Assembly: GCF_018437505.1 (NCBI RefSeq)
Contig: NZ_CP072467.1
Coordinates: 5,294,010-5,358,009, forward strand
From: Spiractinospora alimapuensis
GTDB lineage: Bacteria > Actinomycetota > Actinomycetes > Streptosporangiales > Streptosporangiaceae
Reading direction: 5' to 3'
DNA: 64,000 nt
Under the pieces are notes generated by a model. The model did no database searches. It saw only the letters and a program-made list of their open reading frames with translations, and was not told the DNA's origin. Within the stretch, counting starts at the first letter, position 1, and the number at the start of each line of letters is the position of its first letter. Positions 22,628 to 34,103 of the stretch are shown here, one piece after another. Both the position numbers and the translations under genes were made by a program.

Positions 22628-24579
22628 CGACTCACCGACCTGCCGCACACCCGTTCCCGGCTCCGGAAGGACAGTCGCGGGAACCGGAGGGCGTCGAGCC
22701 GGAGTGGGGCCAGAACGACGACGGGCCACGACACGCGGCTGAGCCCTCCCCGCCCGACGACGAGCGCCCCGCCGATTCCACCGTCGAGGACGCATCGGAC
22801 ACCGGGGACCCGGACGATCCCGACAACCTCGCCGAGTGGGTCGACAGTCTGACCGAGGAGGAACCCTTCCCGGAGCTTCCACGCCGGGTTCCCCGCCATG
22901 CCGCGACCTCCGACGAGGACGTCGAGGAGGCCAACCCGGCGGCGGTCAGTCGCGCCGAGCTCATCCAGCGGCTGGACGCGTTGGCGACGCTGGTGCGTAT
23001 CGGGGGCGACAGCGTCGAGCCCGACCTGATGAGTCGCTCCCAACGGCTGCTCGACCACGCCGGTAACCGGCTACGGCTGTCGACGGACCACACCGTGGTC
23101 GCTCTCGCGGGCGGTACCGGCAGTGGGAAGTCGTCACTGTTCAACGCCCTGTCGGGGCTGGACCTGTCCGAGGTCGGCATCACCCGTCCCGTCACCTCCA
23201 TGCCACACGCGTGTGTGTGGGGCACGCGCGGAACGGCGGCACTGTTGGACTGGCTGGAGATCCCCCACCACTTCCGCCACACCCGCGCCAGCGAGCTCGA
23301 CCCCGGTGAGGGGGACCTCGTGGGGCTCGTGCTCGTGGATCTCCCCGACCACGACTCGGTACGCACTGCCCACTCCGCGCACGCCGAACGTATCCTCGGC
23401 GCCGTCGACCTGATGGTGTGGGTACTGGACCCGCAGAAGTACGCCGACGCGGCCGTCCACCACCGGTATCTCGCCGACCTGGGCGGCCACGGAGCGGTGA
23501 TGGTCGCCGTCGTCAACCAGGTGGACAAGCTCTCGGACCGGGAGGCCGAGGACTGTGTCTTCGACCTGGAGCGTCTCCTGGAACGGCAGGGCAACTCCTC
23601 CCCACAGATCCTGTTGACCTCGACCGTCACCGGGCAGGGGGTCGCCGAACTGCGCGACCTGCTGGCCACCACGGTGCGGGACCGCCGCGCCTCCACCGAC
23701 CGTCTCGTCGCTGACCTCGACCAGGTGGTCGGGGAGTTCGGGCGCTACGCCGAGCCCGGGGAGCACGACCGCCCGAGCTGGGAGACCGTCGGTGGCGGGG
23801 TTCCCGACCACGTGCAGGAAACCCTGAGCGGCTACGTCGCCGCCGCCAGCGGGGTCACCGCGGTGGCCGCGGCGGTGGAGACCGACTACGAGCAGCGCGG
23901 CACCCAGAACGTCGCCTGGCCTGTCGGGCGCATCGTCGGCCGACTACGCCGGGACCCACTGCGGGGTATCCGCTCGGACTTCGAACACATCCGGGGCGGG
24001 GTCGAGGGTTCGGTCGGCGTTCAGTGGGCGGAGGTGGAGTCCGCCATCGACGAGGCGGCGGACAGCGCCGCCGAGGGACTGCCGGACGGGTGGCCCGCCC
24101 GGGTGCGCAACGCGGCCAAGTCCCGCTCGGCGGAGCTTCCCGAGCTGCTGGGCTCCGCGGTCGCGGCCGCCGCCACCCCGCCATCTCGACGGTCACCGAA
24201 CTGGTGGGGATGGATCCGGGGGCTGCAGTACGTGTTCCTGGCCCTCGCCGTGGTGGCGCTGGTGTGGGTGGCCGGCGCGACGGTCGCGGTGCTGGGCGGT
24301 GTGGAACTGATCGCCGGGATGAGCGACCTGCGCGTCACCGCCTTCGTGCTCGTCGTCCTGGCGTCCGTCCTGCTGTTGGGCCTGTTCTTGAACCTGGGCA
24401 GCCGCAACCTGATCAGTGTGACGGCCGGGCGGCTGCGGGAGTCGGTCGAGGAACACGGGCGCCGGCAGGTGCGTGACGTGGTGCAGCAGCACGTCCTGGG
24501 GCCGCTCCACCAAGAACTGGTGGAGTACCAGCGATTCACGGTGGCGCTCAGCGCGGCGCGCGGCAACCCCCCGGCCTGA
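22624..24579 (+). CDS. Dynamin-like GTPase with membrane hairpin, second of a pair
   Basis: 651 aa; starts in the ATGA overlapping the previous stop codon. An acidic N terminus (1-110) precedes a GTPase domain: P-loop VALAGGTGSGKSSLFNALSG near residue 163, GITRPVTSMPHA, VLVDLPDHDSV (G3) and AVVNQVDKLSD (G4 NQVD). A helical stalk follows, then two transmembrane helices at about 535-590 (YVFLALAVVALVWVAGATVA and VTAFVLVVLASVLLLGLFL) and a final amphipathic helix. Family knowledge of bacterial dynamins suggests membrane remodelling or division-septum work together with its partner. Confidence 0.82.
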   Translation: MTTHRPAAHPFPAPEGQSREPEGVEPEWGQNDDGPRHAAEPSPPDDERPADSTVEDASDTGDPDDPDNLAEWVDSLTEEEPFPELPRRVPRHAATSDEDVEEANPAAVSRAELIQRLDALATLVRIGGDSVEPDLMSRSQRLLDHAGNRLRLSTDHTVVALAGGTGSGKSSLFNALSGLDLSEVGITRPVTSMPHACVWGTRGTAALLDWLEIPHHFRHTRASELDPGEGDLVGLVLVDLPDHDSVRTAHSAHAERILGAVDLMVWVLDPQKYADAAVHHRYLADLGGHGAVMVAVVNQVDKLSDREAEDCVFDLERLLERQGNSSPQILLTSTVTGQGVAELRDLLATTVRDRRASTDRLVADLDQVVGEFGRYAEPGEHDRPSWETVGGGVPDHVQETLSGYVAAASGVTAVAAAVETDYEQRGTQNVAWPVGRIVGRLRRDPLRGIRSDFEHIRGGVEGSVGVQWAEVESAIDEAADSAAEGLPDGWPARVRNAAKSRSAELPELLGSAVAAAATPPSRRSPNWWGWIRGLQYVFLALAVVALVWVAGATVAVLGGVELIAGMSDLRVTAFVLVVLASVLLLGLFLNLGSRNLISVTAGRLRESVEEHGRRQVRDVVQQHVLGPLHQELVEYQRFTVALSAARGNPPA

Positions 24580-24650
24580 CGCTCGGGCGGTTGTCCACAG
24601 GACGGCGGCTCGCGCTGGAACGGGACTGACCATTCACGCACAGTCGGGTC

Positions 24651-25718
24651 ATGCCACGACCTCGCGCGGGAGCAACGTCCACACTTCGGCTGACCAACCC
24701 CACCGACCTCATCGCCAGCATCCCCTACCTGCTGGGCTTCCATCCGCACGACAGCCTGGTGGCCGTCGGGCTGAACGGCAAGGAGGTCGTCTTCACCGGG
24801 CGGGGCGCTCTCGCCACCCGTGACCACGGCCCCGGCGCGGTCGCCACCGACCTGCTCACCGCCTTCCGCAACTCCGGCTGCACCGGCGCGATCCTGGTGG
24901 GCTTCGGAACGGCGGACCGGGTGACCCCGTGCGTGGACGCGGCGCGGGAGCTCTTCACCATCCGATCCATCCAGGTCCGCGAGGCCCTCCGGGTGACGGA
25001 CGGTCGATACTGGAGCTACGTCTGTGACAACCCCCGTTGCTGCCCACCGGAAGGGACGCCCTTCGACGGCGCCACCTCCAGCGTCCCCGCCACCCTCACC
25101 GTCGCCGGCCTCGTCGCCCAACCGGACCGCTCGGTGCTGGCGGCCTCCATGGCCCCCGTCGAGGGACCACCCCGCGTCGCCATGGCGCGGGCGACCAGCG
25201 CGGTCGAGAACCGGCTCGACCAGCGCTGGCCACACCGTCGGCGGGGCGACGTCGCCGGCGAAACGCTCGTGGGGGACCTGGCCCGCGCCGAGCCCGCGTT
25301 CACCGCGGAGGGGGTGGAGTTGGTGCGTCGGGTCGTCGCGGAGGCGGAGAAGGGCGCGGAGCCGCCAGGCGTCGACGTGATGGCGGAACTGTGCGTCGCG
25401 CTGTGCTCCGTCCGCGTCCGGGACGAGGCCTGGGCGCGCGTCGTCAGCCACTCCCTGGAGGAGCAGCTCGCCCTGTGGCTGCGGGTGATGCGCCACGCGG
25501 AGCCGTCGTATCGGGCGGCTCCCGGCAGCCTGGCCGCCTTCACCGCCTGGCGCCTGGGCCGCGGCAGCCTCGCCAACCTCGCCCTGGACCGTGTCGCCGA
25601 GGTCGCACCGGAGTACTCCATGGCCCGGATGCTCCGCGGCCTCCTCGAACGCGGAATCCCACCCAGTGAGTGGAAGGACCTCAACCCAGACCGGCTGCCG
25701 GACCCGGGAGGGGGGTAA
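24651..25718 (+). CDS. DUF4192 family protein
   Basis: 355 aa. Starts MPRPRAGATSTLRLTNPTDL, continues IASIPYLLGFHPHDSLVAVGL, and has WSYVCDNPRCCPPEGTPFDG with its conserved cysteines. A C-terminal helical half includes LWLRVMRHAEPSYRAAPGSL and AAFTAWRLGRGSLANLALDR. This is the actinobacterial DUF4192 family of unknown function, common near housekeeping genes. The Cys-rich CDNPRCC could bind metal. ATG 24651 has no good ribosome site. The gene is not obviously in the upstream operon (71-base gap). Confidence 0.85.
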   Translation: MPRPRAGATSTLRLTNPTDLIASIPYLLGFHPHDSLVAVGLNGKEVVFTGRGALATRDHGPGAVATDLLTAFRNSGCTGAILVGFGTADRVTPCVDAARELFTIRSIQVREALRVTDGRYWSYVCDNPRCCPPEGTPFDGATSSVPATLTVAGLVAQPDRSVLAASMAPVEGPPRVAMARATSAVENRLDQRWPHRRRGDVAGETLVGDLARAEPAFTAEGVELVRRVVAEAEKGAEPPGVDVMAELCVALCSVRVRDEAWARVVSHSLEEQLALWLRVMRHAEPSYRAAPGSLAAFTAWRLGRGSLANLALDRVAEVAPEYSMARMLRGLLERGIPPSEWKDLNPDRLPDPGGG

Positions 25719-26276
25719 GCAGGCATCCCCTCCCGGGTGAAGTCGCAGCGGGTCACGAGGGAGCCAGGGGAGCCGCGTGGTTTCCGATGGCGGTCACCGT
25801 CCTCGAACAGGAGCGGTCCGAGAGCAGGCGCCAGCGGTGGGCGGGACGAGGTCGTTGTCGGTGAGGTGGGGGGAAACCGAACTCGGGGGTGTTGGTCTGG
25901 CCCAGGAACACCGCTCCCGCTTCCCGCGGGGCCGCGACGAACTCCTCGTCGACTGGGGGACCGCTGGTCGGCGTACTCGCTGCGGAAGGCCCTCCGGTCG
26001 TTGTGTCCTCGGGTGGCTGAGGCGGGGGCGGGTTCGCTGGGCGGCCGCGCTTTGTACCGCGCTGACCTGTGATCACACCTGATCGGTCGTCGAACCGGCC
26101 GCCCGATCGCTCGCGGCACTCACCTTGTTCTGGACGGGTCGCCGATCTGCCTCGGAGCGGTGGTGTTTCCCGTGGTCCGCCAGGGGAGTCGAGCGGTGGC
26201 GCCACACGCTCTCGGCGGGAGGATCGGTTGGCTGTGGCGGTCTGGGCACGGTGGCGAACGTCTTAGGCTGAGGGGC
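25719..26276. other. Gene-poor interval between DUF4192 and ettA
   Basis: About 560 bases with no intact gene: it holds the amidase fragment above and otherwise unassigned sequence. The last ~60 bases are the ettA upstream region. Confidence 0.6.
25838..25988 (-). pseudogene. Fragment of an amidase gene
   Basis: The minus strand encodes SEYADQR, then after a frameshift PPVDEEFVAAPREAGAVF and LGQTNTPEFGFP. This closely matches residues ~98-133 of the amidase at 35.1 kb (VYADQRAPVDEEFVAALREA). Over roughly 87 bases about nine in ten positions agree by eye. One extra base after tacgccgaccagcg breaks the frame. Neither the N-terminal nor the catalytic C-terminal part of an amidase is present. 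Confidence 0.8.
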
Positions 26277-27941
<1,665 letters not shown>

Positions 27942-27973
27942 GCAGTCGAGGTCGACCGGTCGAAGGGGAACCG

Positions 27974-28414
27974 ATGAGCGAAGCCGAGCAGATCACCTTC
28001 TACGAGGCGGTCGGCGGTGAGGACACGTTCGTCCGTTTGGTGCGCCGCTTCTACGAGGGCGTCGCCGAGGACCCCGTGCTGCGTCCGATGTACCCGGAGG
28101 AGGACCTCGGTCCCGCCGAGGACCGCCTCCGGCTCTTCCTGATGCAGTACTGGGGTGGCCCCAAGACCTACGGCGAGCAGCGGGGGCATCCGCGTCTGCG
28201 GCTGCGCCACAACCCGTTCCGTATCGGTGAGCACGAGCGGGACCGCTGGCTCGCCCACATGCGGGTCGCCGTGGAGGAGCTGCAACTGCCCCCGGAACTC
28301 CACCAACCCCTGTGGGACTACCTCGTCTACGCGGCGAACACCATGGTCAACGTACCGACGGAGCAGCCGGCGCGCGTCGACGGGCCCACACTGCCCGTCA
28401 CACCCGCCGACTAG
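27974..28414 (+). CDS. glbO: Group II truncated hemoglobin
   Basis: 146 aa: [40 protein letters not shown], then [37 protein letters not shown] and [11 protein letters not shown], which contain the proximal His region, are signatures of GlbO proteins; Tyr B10 (FYEGV) is present. It binds O2 and possibly NO or peroxide. ATG 27974 follows GAAGGGGAACCG. It lies just downstream of ettA, as in several actinobacteria. Confidence 0.92.
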   Translation: MSEAEQITFYEAVGGEDTFVRLVRRFYEGVAEDPVLRPMYPEEDLGPAEDRLRLFLMQYWGGPKTYGEQRGHPRLRLRHNPFRIGEHERDRWLAHMRVAVEELQLPPELHQPLWDYLVYAANTMVNVPTEQPARVDGPTLPVTPAD

Positions 28415-28418
28415 CAGG

Positions 28419-28478
28419 CCAGACACGACGCAGGCGCCCGGAGACCTCATGGTCTCCGGGCGCCTGCGTCGTGTCTGG
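28419..28478. terminator. 28-bp perfect hairpin between convergent genes
   Basis: CCAGACACGACGCAGGCGCC... (28419-28446) and its exact complement (28451-28478) with a four-base loop tcat. It separates glbO (plus) from the fusion gene (minus) and should stop transcription in both directions. Confidence 0.9.
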
Positions 28479-28492
28479 TGAGGTTCCCGGCC

Positions 28493-31066
28493 TCAGTCCA
28501 CCGTGTGGCGGCCCAGAAGCTCGTGTTCCGCGTCGGTGAGACGCCGGATCCGCTGGGTGTCCGGGTCGAACCCCACCAGGACCGTGCGCGCCCGCAGGTA
28601 CACATGGTCGTCGTCGCGCACCTCGTAGTTCAGGTCCACGCTGGCCCGGCGCAGCCGCGTCGCCCACACCTCGACCCGCACCGGTTCGGGGCGAAGCTGG
28701 AGTGGCCGCACGTACTCCGCCTCCTGGTAGCTGATCACCATCGGGCCCGCCGCCGGTGATCCCTGCGGGGAGGACCACCGCAGCAACGACAACCGGGCTT
28801 CCTCCAGGTAGGTCAGCATCCGCACGTTGTTGACGTGGTTCTGCGGATCCAGGTCGGCGTAGCGGACCTGGCACCCGTGGACGTGCCGGCGATCGCTCGG
28901 TGCCTCCGGCGAGGACGAGACCCGGGTATGGACCGCGGTCCGAGGCGCGGACGCCGTGGACTCGGCGGTGTCCTCCTCAGCGGACACGTCCAGTCCCGTG
29001 TGGTGCGCCAGGAACGCCAGACTGTCCGCCTGGAGCGCCGCGGTGCGCCCCACGGAGCGGACACTGTGGCCCACCTCGGCCTCGCGCCGCAGCAGCACCG
29101 GGCGTTGGGACACCGGGGCGGAGGTGGCGTGCTGCATCGCCGCGCACATCTTGCGGGCGTGCAGCGGGTCGACCCGACTGTCGTTGTCGAACACGGTGAA
29201 CAACGTCGCCGGGTAGCGGACGCCCTCGGTGACGCGGTGGTAGGGCGAGTAGGCGTGGAGCCACTCGAACTGTTCGGGGTCGGACGCGCTACCGAACTCG
29301 CCCGTCCAGAGTCGTCCCAGTCCGAACCGTTCGTAGCGCAGCATGTCGAGGAGGGGCGCCGAGCAGACCGCGGCCGCGAACCGGTCCGGGGCCTGGGTGA
29401 CCGCCGCGCCCACCAGCAGCCCACCGTTGCTCCCGCCCATGGCGGCGAGTCCGTCGGGCGCGGCCACACCGGTCGCGACGAGGTAGTTCGCGGCCTCGAG
29501 GTAGTCGTCGAAGACACGCTGCTTGTTGGCGAGCATGCCCGCGCGGTGCCACTCCTCTCCCTCCTCACCTCCACCCCGCAGGTTGGCCACGACGTAGGTG
29601 CCGCCCGCCTCCACCCAGGCCAGCGCGGTGGCGGAGAAGCTCGGGGTCAGGGAGATCTGGAATCCGCCGTAGCCGTAGAGGATGGTGGGGCGCGGCCCGG
29701 TGGCGTCAGCGGGGGAGAGCACGATCATGTGCACCGTCGCACCGTCGGACGCCGTGTAGTTGACCTGGTCGGCCCGCACCTCGGGGACACGCGGCGGTTT
29801 CGGGGGAGCGGCCCACACCTCGAGAGAGCCGTCACGCCCGTCGAAGCGGTACACCGTGGTGGGTGTGGCGTGGTCGGTGTAGGACAGCCACGCCTCGTGG
29901 CCGCCGTCGTGCGGGGAACGCAGGCCCCCGACCGACCCCGGACCCGGCAGGGTGAGGGTGTCCCGGTAGCGTCCGTCGGCGAGGTCGTGCACGGTGACCT
30001 CACTGATCGCGTGGCGCTGGCGTAGGCCCAGCAGCAGCGGGGCGTCGCCCAGCGCCGCCCCGTCCAGGACTGTGAACCCGGTGAGTACAGCGGACGTGTC
30101 CTCCGCCAACAGCGTGGTCCAGTGCTCGTACTCGGGCTGTGCGGGGTCGGCGACACAGAGCCTCGCCCTGGGCGCGTCCCGGTCGGTGAAGAGGTAGAGC
30201 CGACCGTCCCGTCCCACGTGGGGGTAAACCTCGGCGTCGACACCCTCCTGGATCGGCACCAGCTTCGGCGTGCGGGGGCCGGTGGCGTCCAGGTCCGCGA
30301 TCCACGCGTCGTTGTGCGCGGCGGTGCCCGGTGCGGCCGTGAGGGTCAACCAGCGGCCGTCGTGACTCACGTGCAGGCCATAGAACTCGGTCATGTCCCG
30401 ACCGAAACCGAAGATCTCGGCGTCCTCATCGGGGTCACTGCCCACGACATGCAGGTACACGCGCCGGTGGTACTGCGTCTCGTCCGCCGGGACCCGCGAC
30501 GGAGGGAGACGCCGCACATAGTAGAACGCCGACCCATCCGCCAGCCACGCGATGGGGGTCGACCGACACCGGTCGACCGGCCCGTCCACCGACTCCCCGG
30601 TCGCCACGTCCATCACGTAGAGCAGGGACTCCTCGTCCCCACCGTGCGAGAGCTGGTAGGCGAGCAGTCGGCCGGCCGGGTCGGGAGTCCAGGAGTCCAG
30701 CGTGGTGGTGCCGGTGGGGTCCAAGACCATCGGATCGACGAGGACGTGTTCGGGCCCGTCCCCGTCCACCGTGAACAGCGCGGCGTGCTCCTGGCCTGGA
30801 CCGCGCCGCATGAAGAACCGCCGCCGCCCCCGCCAACGCGGGGTTCCCTCGACCCCACAGTCGAGGAGGTCACGGATCCGGTCGGCGAAGGCGTCCCGGC
30901 CGGGCAGCGTGTTCATCCTGTCGGCGAACAGGGCGTCCTGTGCGGCGGACCAAGAAACTGTGTCGTCGGTGTCGGCCTCCTCGAGCCACCGGTAGGGATC
31001 GGAGACGGTGTGACCGGCCTGCGTCCAGGTCGTTCGCTGCCTGTGGGCGTGGGGATACTCGGGCAT
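28493..31066 (-). CDS. Fusion of prolyl oligopeptidase (S9A) and hotdog acyl-CoA thioesterase
   Basis: 857 aa without an internal stop. Residues ~1-400 are the S9A beta-propeller (YPHAHRQRTTWTQAGHTVSD then PYRWLEE). The peptidase domain has nucleophile Ser in MGGSNGGLLVG (about S546), Asp in FDNDSRVDPLHARK and His in EVGHSVRS (about residue 667), so the triad is complete. After a ~45-residue Ser/Ala/Thr/Glu linker, residues ~727-857 form a 4HBT hotdog domain (VRYADLDPQNHVNNVRMLTY, catalytic Asp and HVNN). S9A enzymes cut short proline-containing peptides; the hotdog domain should hydrolyse acyl-CoA. No start codon with a ribosome site is seen at the junction. ATG 31066 has AAGGTG six bases upstream. 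Confidence 0.88.
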   Translation of the reverse strand: MPEYPHAHRQRTTWTQAGHTVSDPYRWLEEADTDDTVSWSAAQDALFADRMNTLPGRDAFADRIRDLLDCGVEGTPRWRGRRRFFMRRGPGQEHAALFTVDGDGPEHVLVDPMVLDPTGTTTLDSWTPDPAGRLLAYQLSHGGDEESLLYVMDVATGESVDGPVDRCRSTPIAWLADGSAFYYVRRLPPSRVPADETQYHRRVYLHVVGSDPDEDAEIFGFGRDMTEFYGLHVSHDGRWLTLTAAPGTAAHNDAWIADLDATGPRTPKLVPIQEGVDAEVYPHVGRDGRLYLFTDRDAPRARLCVADPAQPEYEHWTTLLAEDTSAVLTGFTVLDGAALGDAPLLLGLRQRHAISEVTVHDLADGRYRDTLTLPGPGSVGGLRSPHDGGHEAWLSYTDHATPTTVYRFDGRDGSLEVWAAPPKPPRVPEVRADQVNYTASDGATVHMIVLSPADATGPRPTILYGYGGFQISLTPSFSATALAWVEAGGTYVVANLRGGGEEGEEWHRAGMLANKQRVFDDYLEAANYLVATGVAAPDGLAAMGGSNGGLLVGAAVTQAPDRFAAAVCSAPLLDMLRYERFGLGRLWTGEFGSASDPEQFEWLHAYSPYHRVTEGVRYPATLFTVFDNDSRVDPLHARKMCAAMQHATSAPVSQRPVLLRREAEVGHSVRSVGRTAALQADSLAFLAHHTGLDVSAEEDTAESTASAPRTAVHTRVSSSPEAPSDRRHVHGCQVRYADLDPQNHVNNVRMLTYLEEARLSLLRWSSPQGSPAAGPMVISYQEAEYVRPLQLRPEPVRVEVWATRLRRASVDLNYEVRDDDHVYLRARTVLVGFDPDTQRIRRLTDAEHELLGRHTVD

Positions 31067-31291
31067 GTGCTGCACCTTATCCGCTGGTGACGGTGAGGAA
31101 ATCACCACGCCGTACACAAATGGGGTGGCGATTGACGGTGTCGACCACGCACACTAAAGGCGAGACGTTGGCAACCACCGACGGGAGGTTCGCGTGGTCG
31201 ACGTGTTTCGGTCGGCGCTGCCGGCCAGATGGGAGAACCCCCGCACGGGCCGATGGCCCGCGGGGGAGGCGACACCGCACGGACGGACATC

Positions 31292-31837
31292 ATGAGCCCC
31301 GCACGCGGATCGGAGGACGGCAAAAGCAGCCGTCACGTACTTCTACTCAACGCCAGCTACGAACCCCTGACCACCCTCCCCATGCGCAGGGCCATCCTCC
31401 TTGTGCTGCGGGACAAGGCGGAGGTCGTGCACGACGACGTGGGAGGGGCGACACTCCGGTCGGCGACGGTGTCGGTGTCGGTCCCGTCGGTGATCCGACT
31501 GCGCCGCTACATCCGGGTGCCCTACCGGCGACGCATACCCCTGACCCGGGTCGCGTTGATGCGTCGGGACCGGTACCTGTGCGCGTACTGCGGCAAACGC
31601 GCGGAGACGATCGACCACGTGATTCCACGCAGCCGGGGTGGCGCCCACGTGTGGGAGAACTGTGTGGCGTCGTGCAAACCGTGCAACCACCGCAAGGCCG
31701 ACCACCTGCTCGACGCCCTGGGCTGGGAGCTGAAGGTCACGCCACACGTGCCACGCGGGCTGCACTGGCGGCTGATCAACGGCGACCAGCACGGCGATCC
31801 GCAGTGGGCACCCTACATCGCGGTCATCGCTGCGTGA
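31292..31837 (+). CDS. HNH endonuclease-type protein
   Basis: 181 aa. HNH core LCAYCGKRAETIDHVIPRSR, HVWENCVASCKPCNHRKADH: two CxxC zinc pairs around the DH...N...H active-site motif. The N-terminal part (HVLLLNASYEPLTTLPMRRA, LRRYIRVPYRRRIPLTRVAL) is typical of a widely conserved housekeeping actinobacterial HNH protein next to FmdB-like genes. The nuclease substrate is unknown. ATG 31292 has GGACGGAC just upstream; an in-frame start 63 bases earlier gives a non-family N terminus. Confidence 0.88.
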   Translation: MSPARGSEDGKSSRHVLLLNASYEPLTTLPMRRAILLVLRDKAEVVHDDVGGATLRSATVSVSVPSVIRLRRYIRVPYRRRIPLTRVALMRRDRYLCAYCGKRAETIDHVIPRSRGGAHVWENCVASCKPCNHRKADHLLDALGWELKVTPHVPRGLHWRLINGDQHGDPQWAPYIAVIAA

Positions 31838-31875
31838 CGCCGCCGTCCGGCGCGGCGGCGGCGTATCGTTGAGGC

Positions 31876-32082
31876 ATGCCTCGCTACGAGTTCCGATGCC
31901 GCGCGTGCGGCGACACGTTCGAAGTCTCCCGACCGATGGCGGAGTCAGATTCCCCCGCGGACTGTCCCCACGGTCACGCCGACACGGTGAAGCTGATGTC
32001 CGTGGTGGGCGTGGGTGGGGGCGCGTCCTCCGACGCGCCGGCCGGCGGGGGAGGCTGCTGCGGCGGCGGGTGCTGTTCCTGA
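31876..32082 (+). CDS. FmdB-family zinc-ribbon protein
   Basis: 68 aa. MPRYEFRCRACGDTFEVSRP with the CxxC knuckle, a second site at CPHGH, and a Gly/Cys-rich tail GGGGCCGGGCCS. Members are small putative regulatory zinc ribbons; no defined function. It lies 38 bases after the HNH gene on the same strand. A hairpin overlaps its stop codon. Confidence 0.88.
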   Translation: MPRYEFRCRACGDTFEVSRPMAESDSPADCPHGHADTVKLMSVVGVGGGASSDAPAGGGGCCGGGCCS

Positions 32083-32124
32083 GCGACGTCGACTGGGTCC
32101 GACCCGACCCGGTCCACGTCGCTC
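32081..32124 (+). terminator. Hairpin at the end of the FmdB-like gene
   Basis: GAGCGACGTCGACTGGGTC (32081-32099) pairs with GACCCGGTCCACGTCGCTC (32106-32124), with one G-U pair and one mismatch. It lies between convergent genes. Confidence 0.65.
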
Positions 32125-32179
32125 ACGGGTGACTCCACGCGGGCGGGGGGTGGGCGAGCCGGCCGTACCCCCCACGCCG

Positions 32180-34042
32180 CTACTTCTCGATCTGGCTGAC
32201 GTCGCGAGCGGCGCCCGTGGACGCCGAGGTCGCCATGGCGGCGTAGGCACGCAGCGCCGCGGTGACGGGACGCTGCCGCTCCCGAGGCCGGAACGATCCC
32301 AGCTCCTTGAGGAGGCGTTCCCGTCGGGTGCTGAGCTCGTCGTCGGGGACGTCGATGTCGATCGCGCGGTTGGGGATGTCGATGGTGATGGTGTCCCCGT
32401 CCTCGATCAGGGCGATGTCACCGCCGGCCGCCGCCTCGGGTGAGGCGTGGCCGATGGACAGCCCCGAGGTGCCGCCGGAGAACCGGCCGTCGGTGACCAG
32501 CGCGCACGCCTTGCCGAGGCCACGGCCCTTGAGGAAGCTGGTGGGGTAGAGCATCTCCTGCATTCCGGGGCCGCCCTTGGGGCCCTCATAGCGGATGACG
32601 ACGACGTCACCGGGTTCCACGCGTCGGCCGAGGATTCCTTCGACGGCGTCCTCCTGGCTCTCGAAAACCTTCGCCGGGCCGCTGAAGGTCCACAGCTCCT
32701 CCTCGACGCCGGCGGTCTTCACGATCGCCCCGTCCGGCGCGATATTGCCGCGCAGCACCGCGAGGCCGCCGTCGGCGGTGTAGGCGTTCTCGAACGAGCG
32801 GATGCAGCCGTTGACGCGGTCGGTGTCCAGGGTGTCCCAACGGACGTCCTGGGAGTAGGCCTTGGTGGTGCGCTTGCCACCGGGAGCTGCGTGGAACAGC
32901 TCGACGGCCCGCTCGGAGGCCGTGCCGGAGCGGATGTCCCACTCCTGGAGGAACTCCCCGATCGTGGAACCGTGCACCGTCGGCAGTGAGGTGTCCAGGA
33001 GGTCGGCGCGCGCGAGCTCGCCGAGGATGGCGGGGATACCGCCGGCCCGGTGCACGTCCTCCACGTGGTACTTGTCGGTGTTGGGCGCGACCTTGCACAG
33101 GCAGGGCACCTCGCGGGACAGGGCGTCGATCTCGTCCAGCCCGAAGTTCACCCCGCCCTCGGTCGCGGCCGCGAGCAGGTGCAGGATCGTGTTGGTCGAC
33201 CCGCCCATGGCGACGTCCAGCGCCATGGCGTTGGCGAACGCGGCCTCGGTGGCGATCGATTGGGGCAGGACGGAGGCGTCGTCGTCCTCGTAGTAGCGCC
33301 GGGCGGCCTCCACGACGAGACGGCCGGCGTCCTCGTACAGGGCCTTACGGGCGACGTGCGTGGCCAGAACCGTGCCGTTGCCGGGCGGTGCCAGCCCGAT
33401 GGCCTCGGTGAGGCAGTTCATGGAGTTGGCGGTGAACATGCCCGAACACGACCCGCAGGTGGGGCACGCGTTCTCCTCCATCTCGTCCAGTTCCTCCTGG
33501 GGAACCGAATCGTCGGCGGAGGCGATCATCGGGTTGATCAGGTCGAGCTTCTTCACCCGGGTGGCGGTCCCGTCGGTGACGGTGACCTTGCCTGCCTCCA
33601 TCGGTCCACCGGAGACGAAGACCGTGGGGATGTTCAGCCGCATCGCGGCCAGCAGCATCCCCGGCGTGATCTTGTCGCAGTTGGACACACACACCAGGGC
33701 GTCCGCGCAGTGCGCGTTGACCATGTACTCGACCGAGTCGGCGATCAGCTCGCGGCTGGGCAGGGAGTACAGCATGCCGCCGTGCCCCATGGCGATGCCG
33801 TCGTCCACCGCGATGGAGTTGAACTCGCGGGGGACGGCACCGGCCTCCCTGACCGCTCCGGCGACGACGTCGGCGACCTCACGGAGGTGGACGTGGCCGG
33901 GCACGAACTGGGTGAAGCTGTTGGCTACCGCGACGATCGGCTTGCCGATCTCCTCGCGTTCCACGCCGGTGGCGCGCATGAGAGCGCGCGCGCCGGCCAT
34001 GTTCCTGCCATGGGTGACCGTGCGTGAGCGTAGCGCGGGCAT
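32180..34042 (-). CDS. ilvD: Dihydroxy-acid dehydratase
   Basis: 620 aa. Dehydrates 2,3-dihydroxy-isovalerate and the isoleucine analogue to 2-oxo acids in branched-chain amino-acid and pantothenate synthesis. Iron-sulfur ligands are in [11 protein letters not shown] and [20 protein letters not shown]. The C-terminal [20 protein letters not shown] is the substrate/metal region. [20 protein letters not shown] is the normal E. coli-type start, and ATG 34042 has GGGAG seven bases upstream. No attenuator or leader peptide is seen, and no other ilv gene is nearby. Confidence 0.96.
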   Translation of the reverse strand: MPALRSRTVTHGRNMAGARALMRATGVEREEIGKPIVAVANSFTQFVPGHVHLREVADVVAGAVREAGAVPREFNSIAVDDGIAMGHGGMLYSLPSRELIADSVEYMVNAHCADALVCVSNCDKITPGMLLAAMRLNIPTVFVSGGPMEAGKVTVTDGTATRVKKLDLINPMIASADDSVPQEELDEMEENACPTCGSCSGMFTANSMNCLTEAIGLAPPGNGTVLATHVARKALYEDAGRLVVEAARRYYEDDDASVLPQSIATEAAFANAMALDVAMGGSTNTILHLLAAATEGGVNFGLDEIDALSREVPCLCKVAPNTDKYHVEDVHRAGGIPAILGELARADLLDTSLPTVHGSTIGEFLQEWDIRSGTASERAVELFHAAPGGKRTTKAYSQDVRWDTLDTDRVNGCIRSFENAYTADGGLAVLRGNIAPDGAIVKTAGVEEELWTFSGPAKVFESQEDAVEGILGRRVEPGDVVVIRYEGPKGGPGMQEMLYPTSFLKGRGLGKACALVTDGRFSGGTSGLSIGHASPEAAAGGDIALIEDGDTITIDIPNRAIDIDVPDDELSTRRERLLKELGSFRPRERQRPVTAALRAYAAMATSASTGAARDVSQIEK

Positions 34043-34103
34043 GGGGCACTCCCATCCAAAACATTTACTGCCTGTCGTTCGATGGTAGTGCCTGTTCCCG
34101 GGC

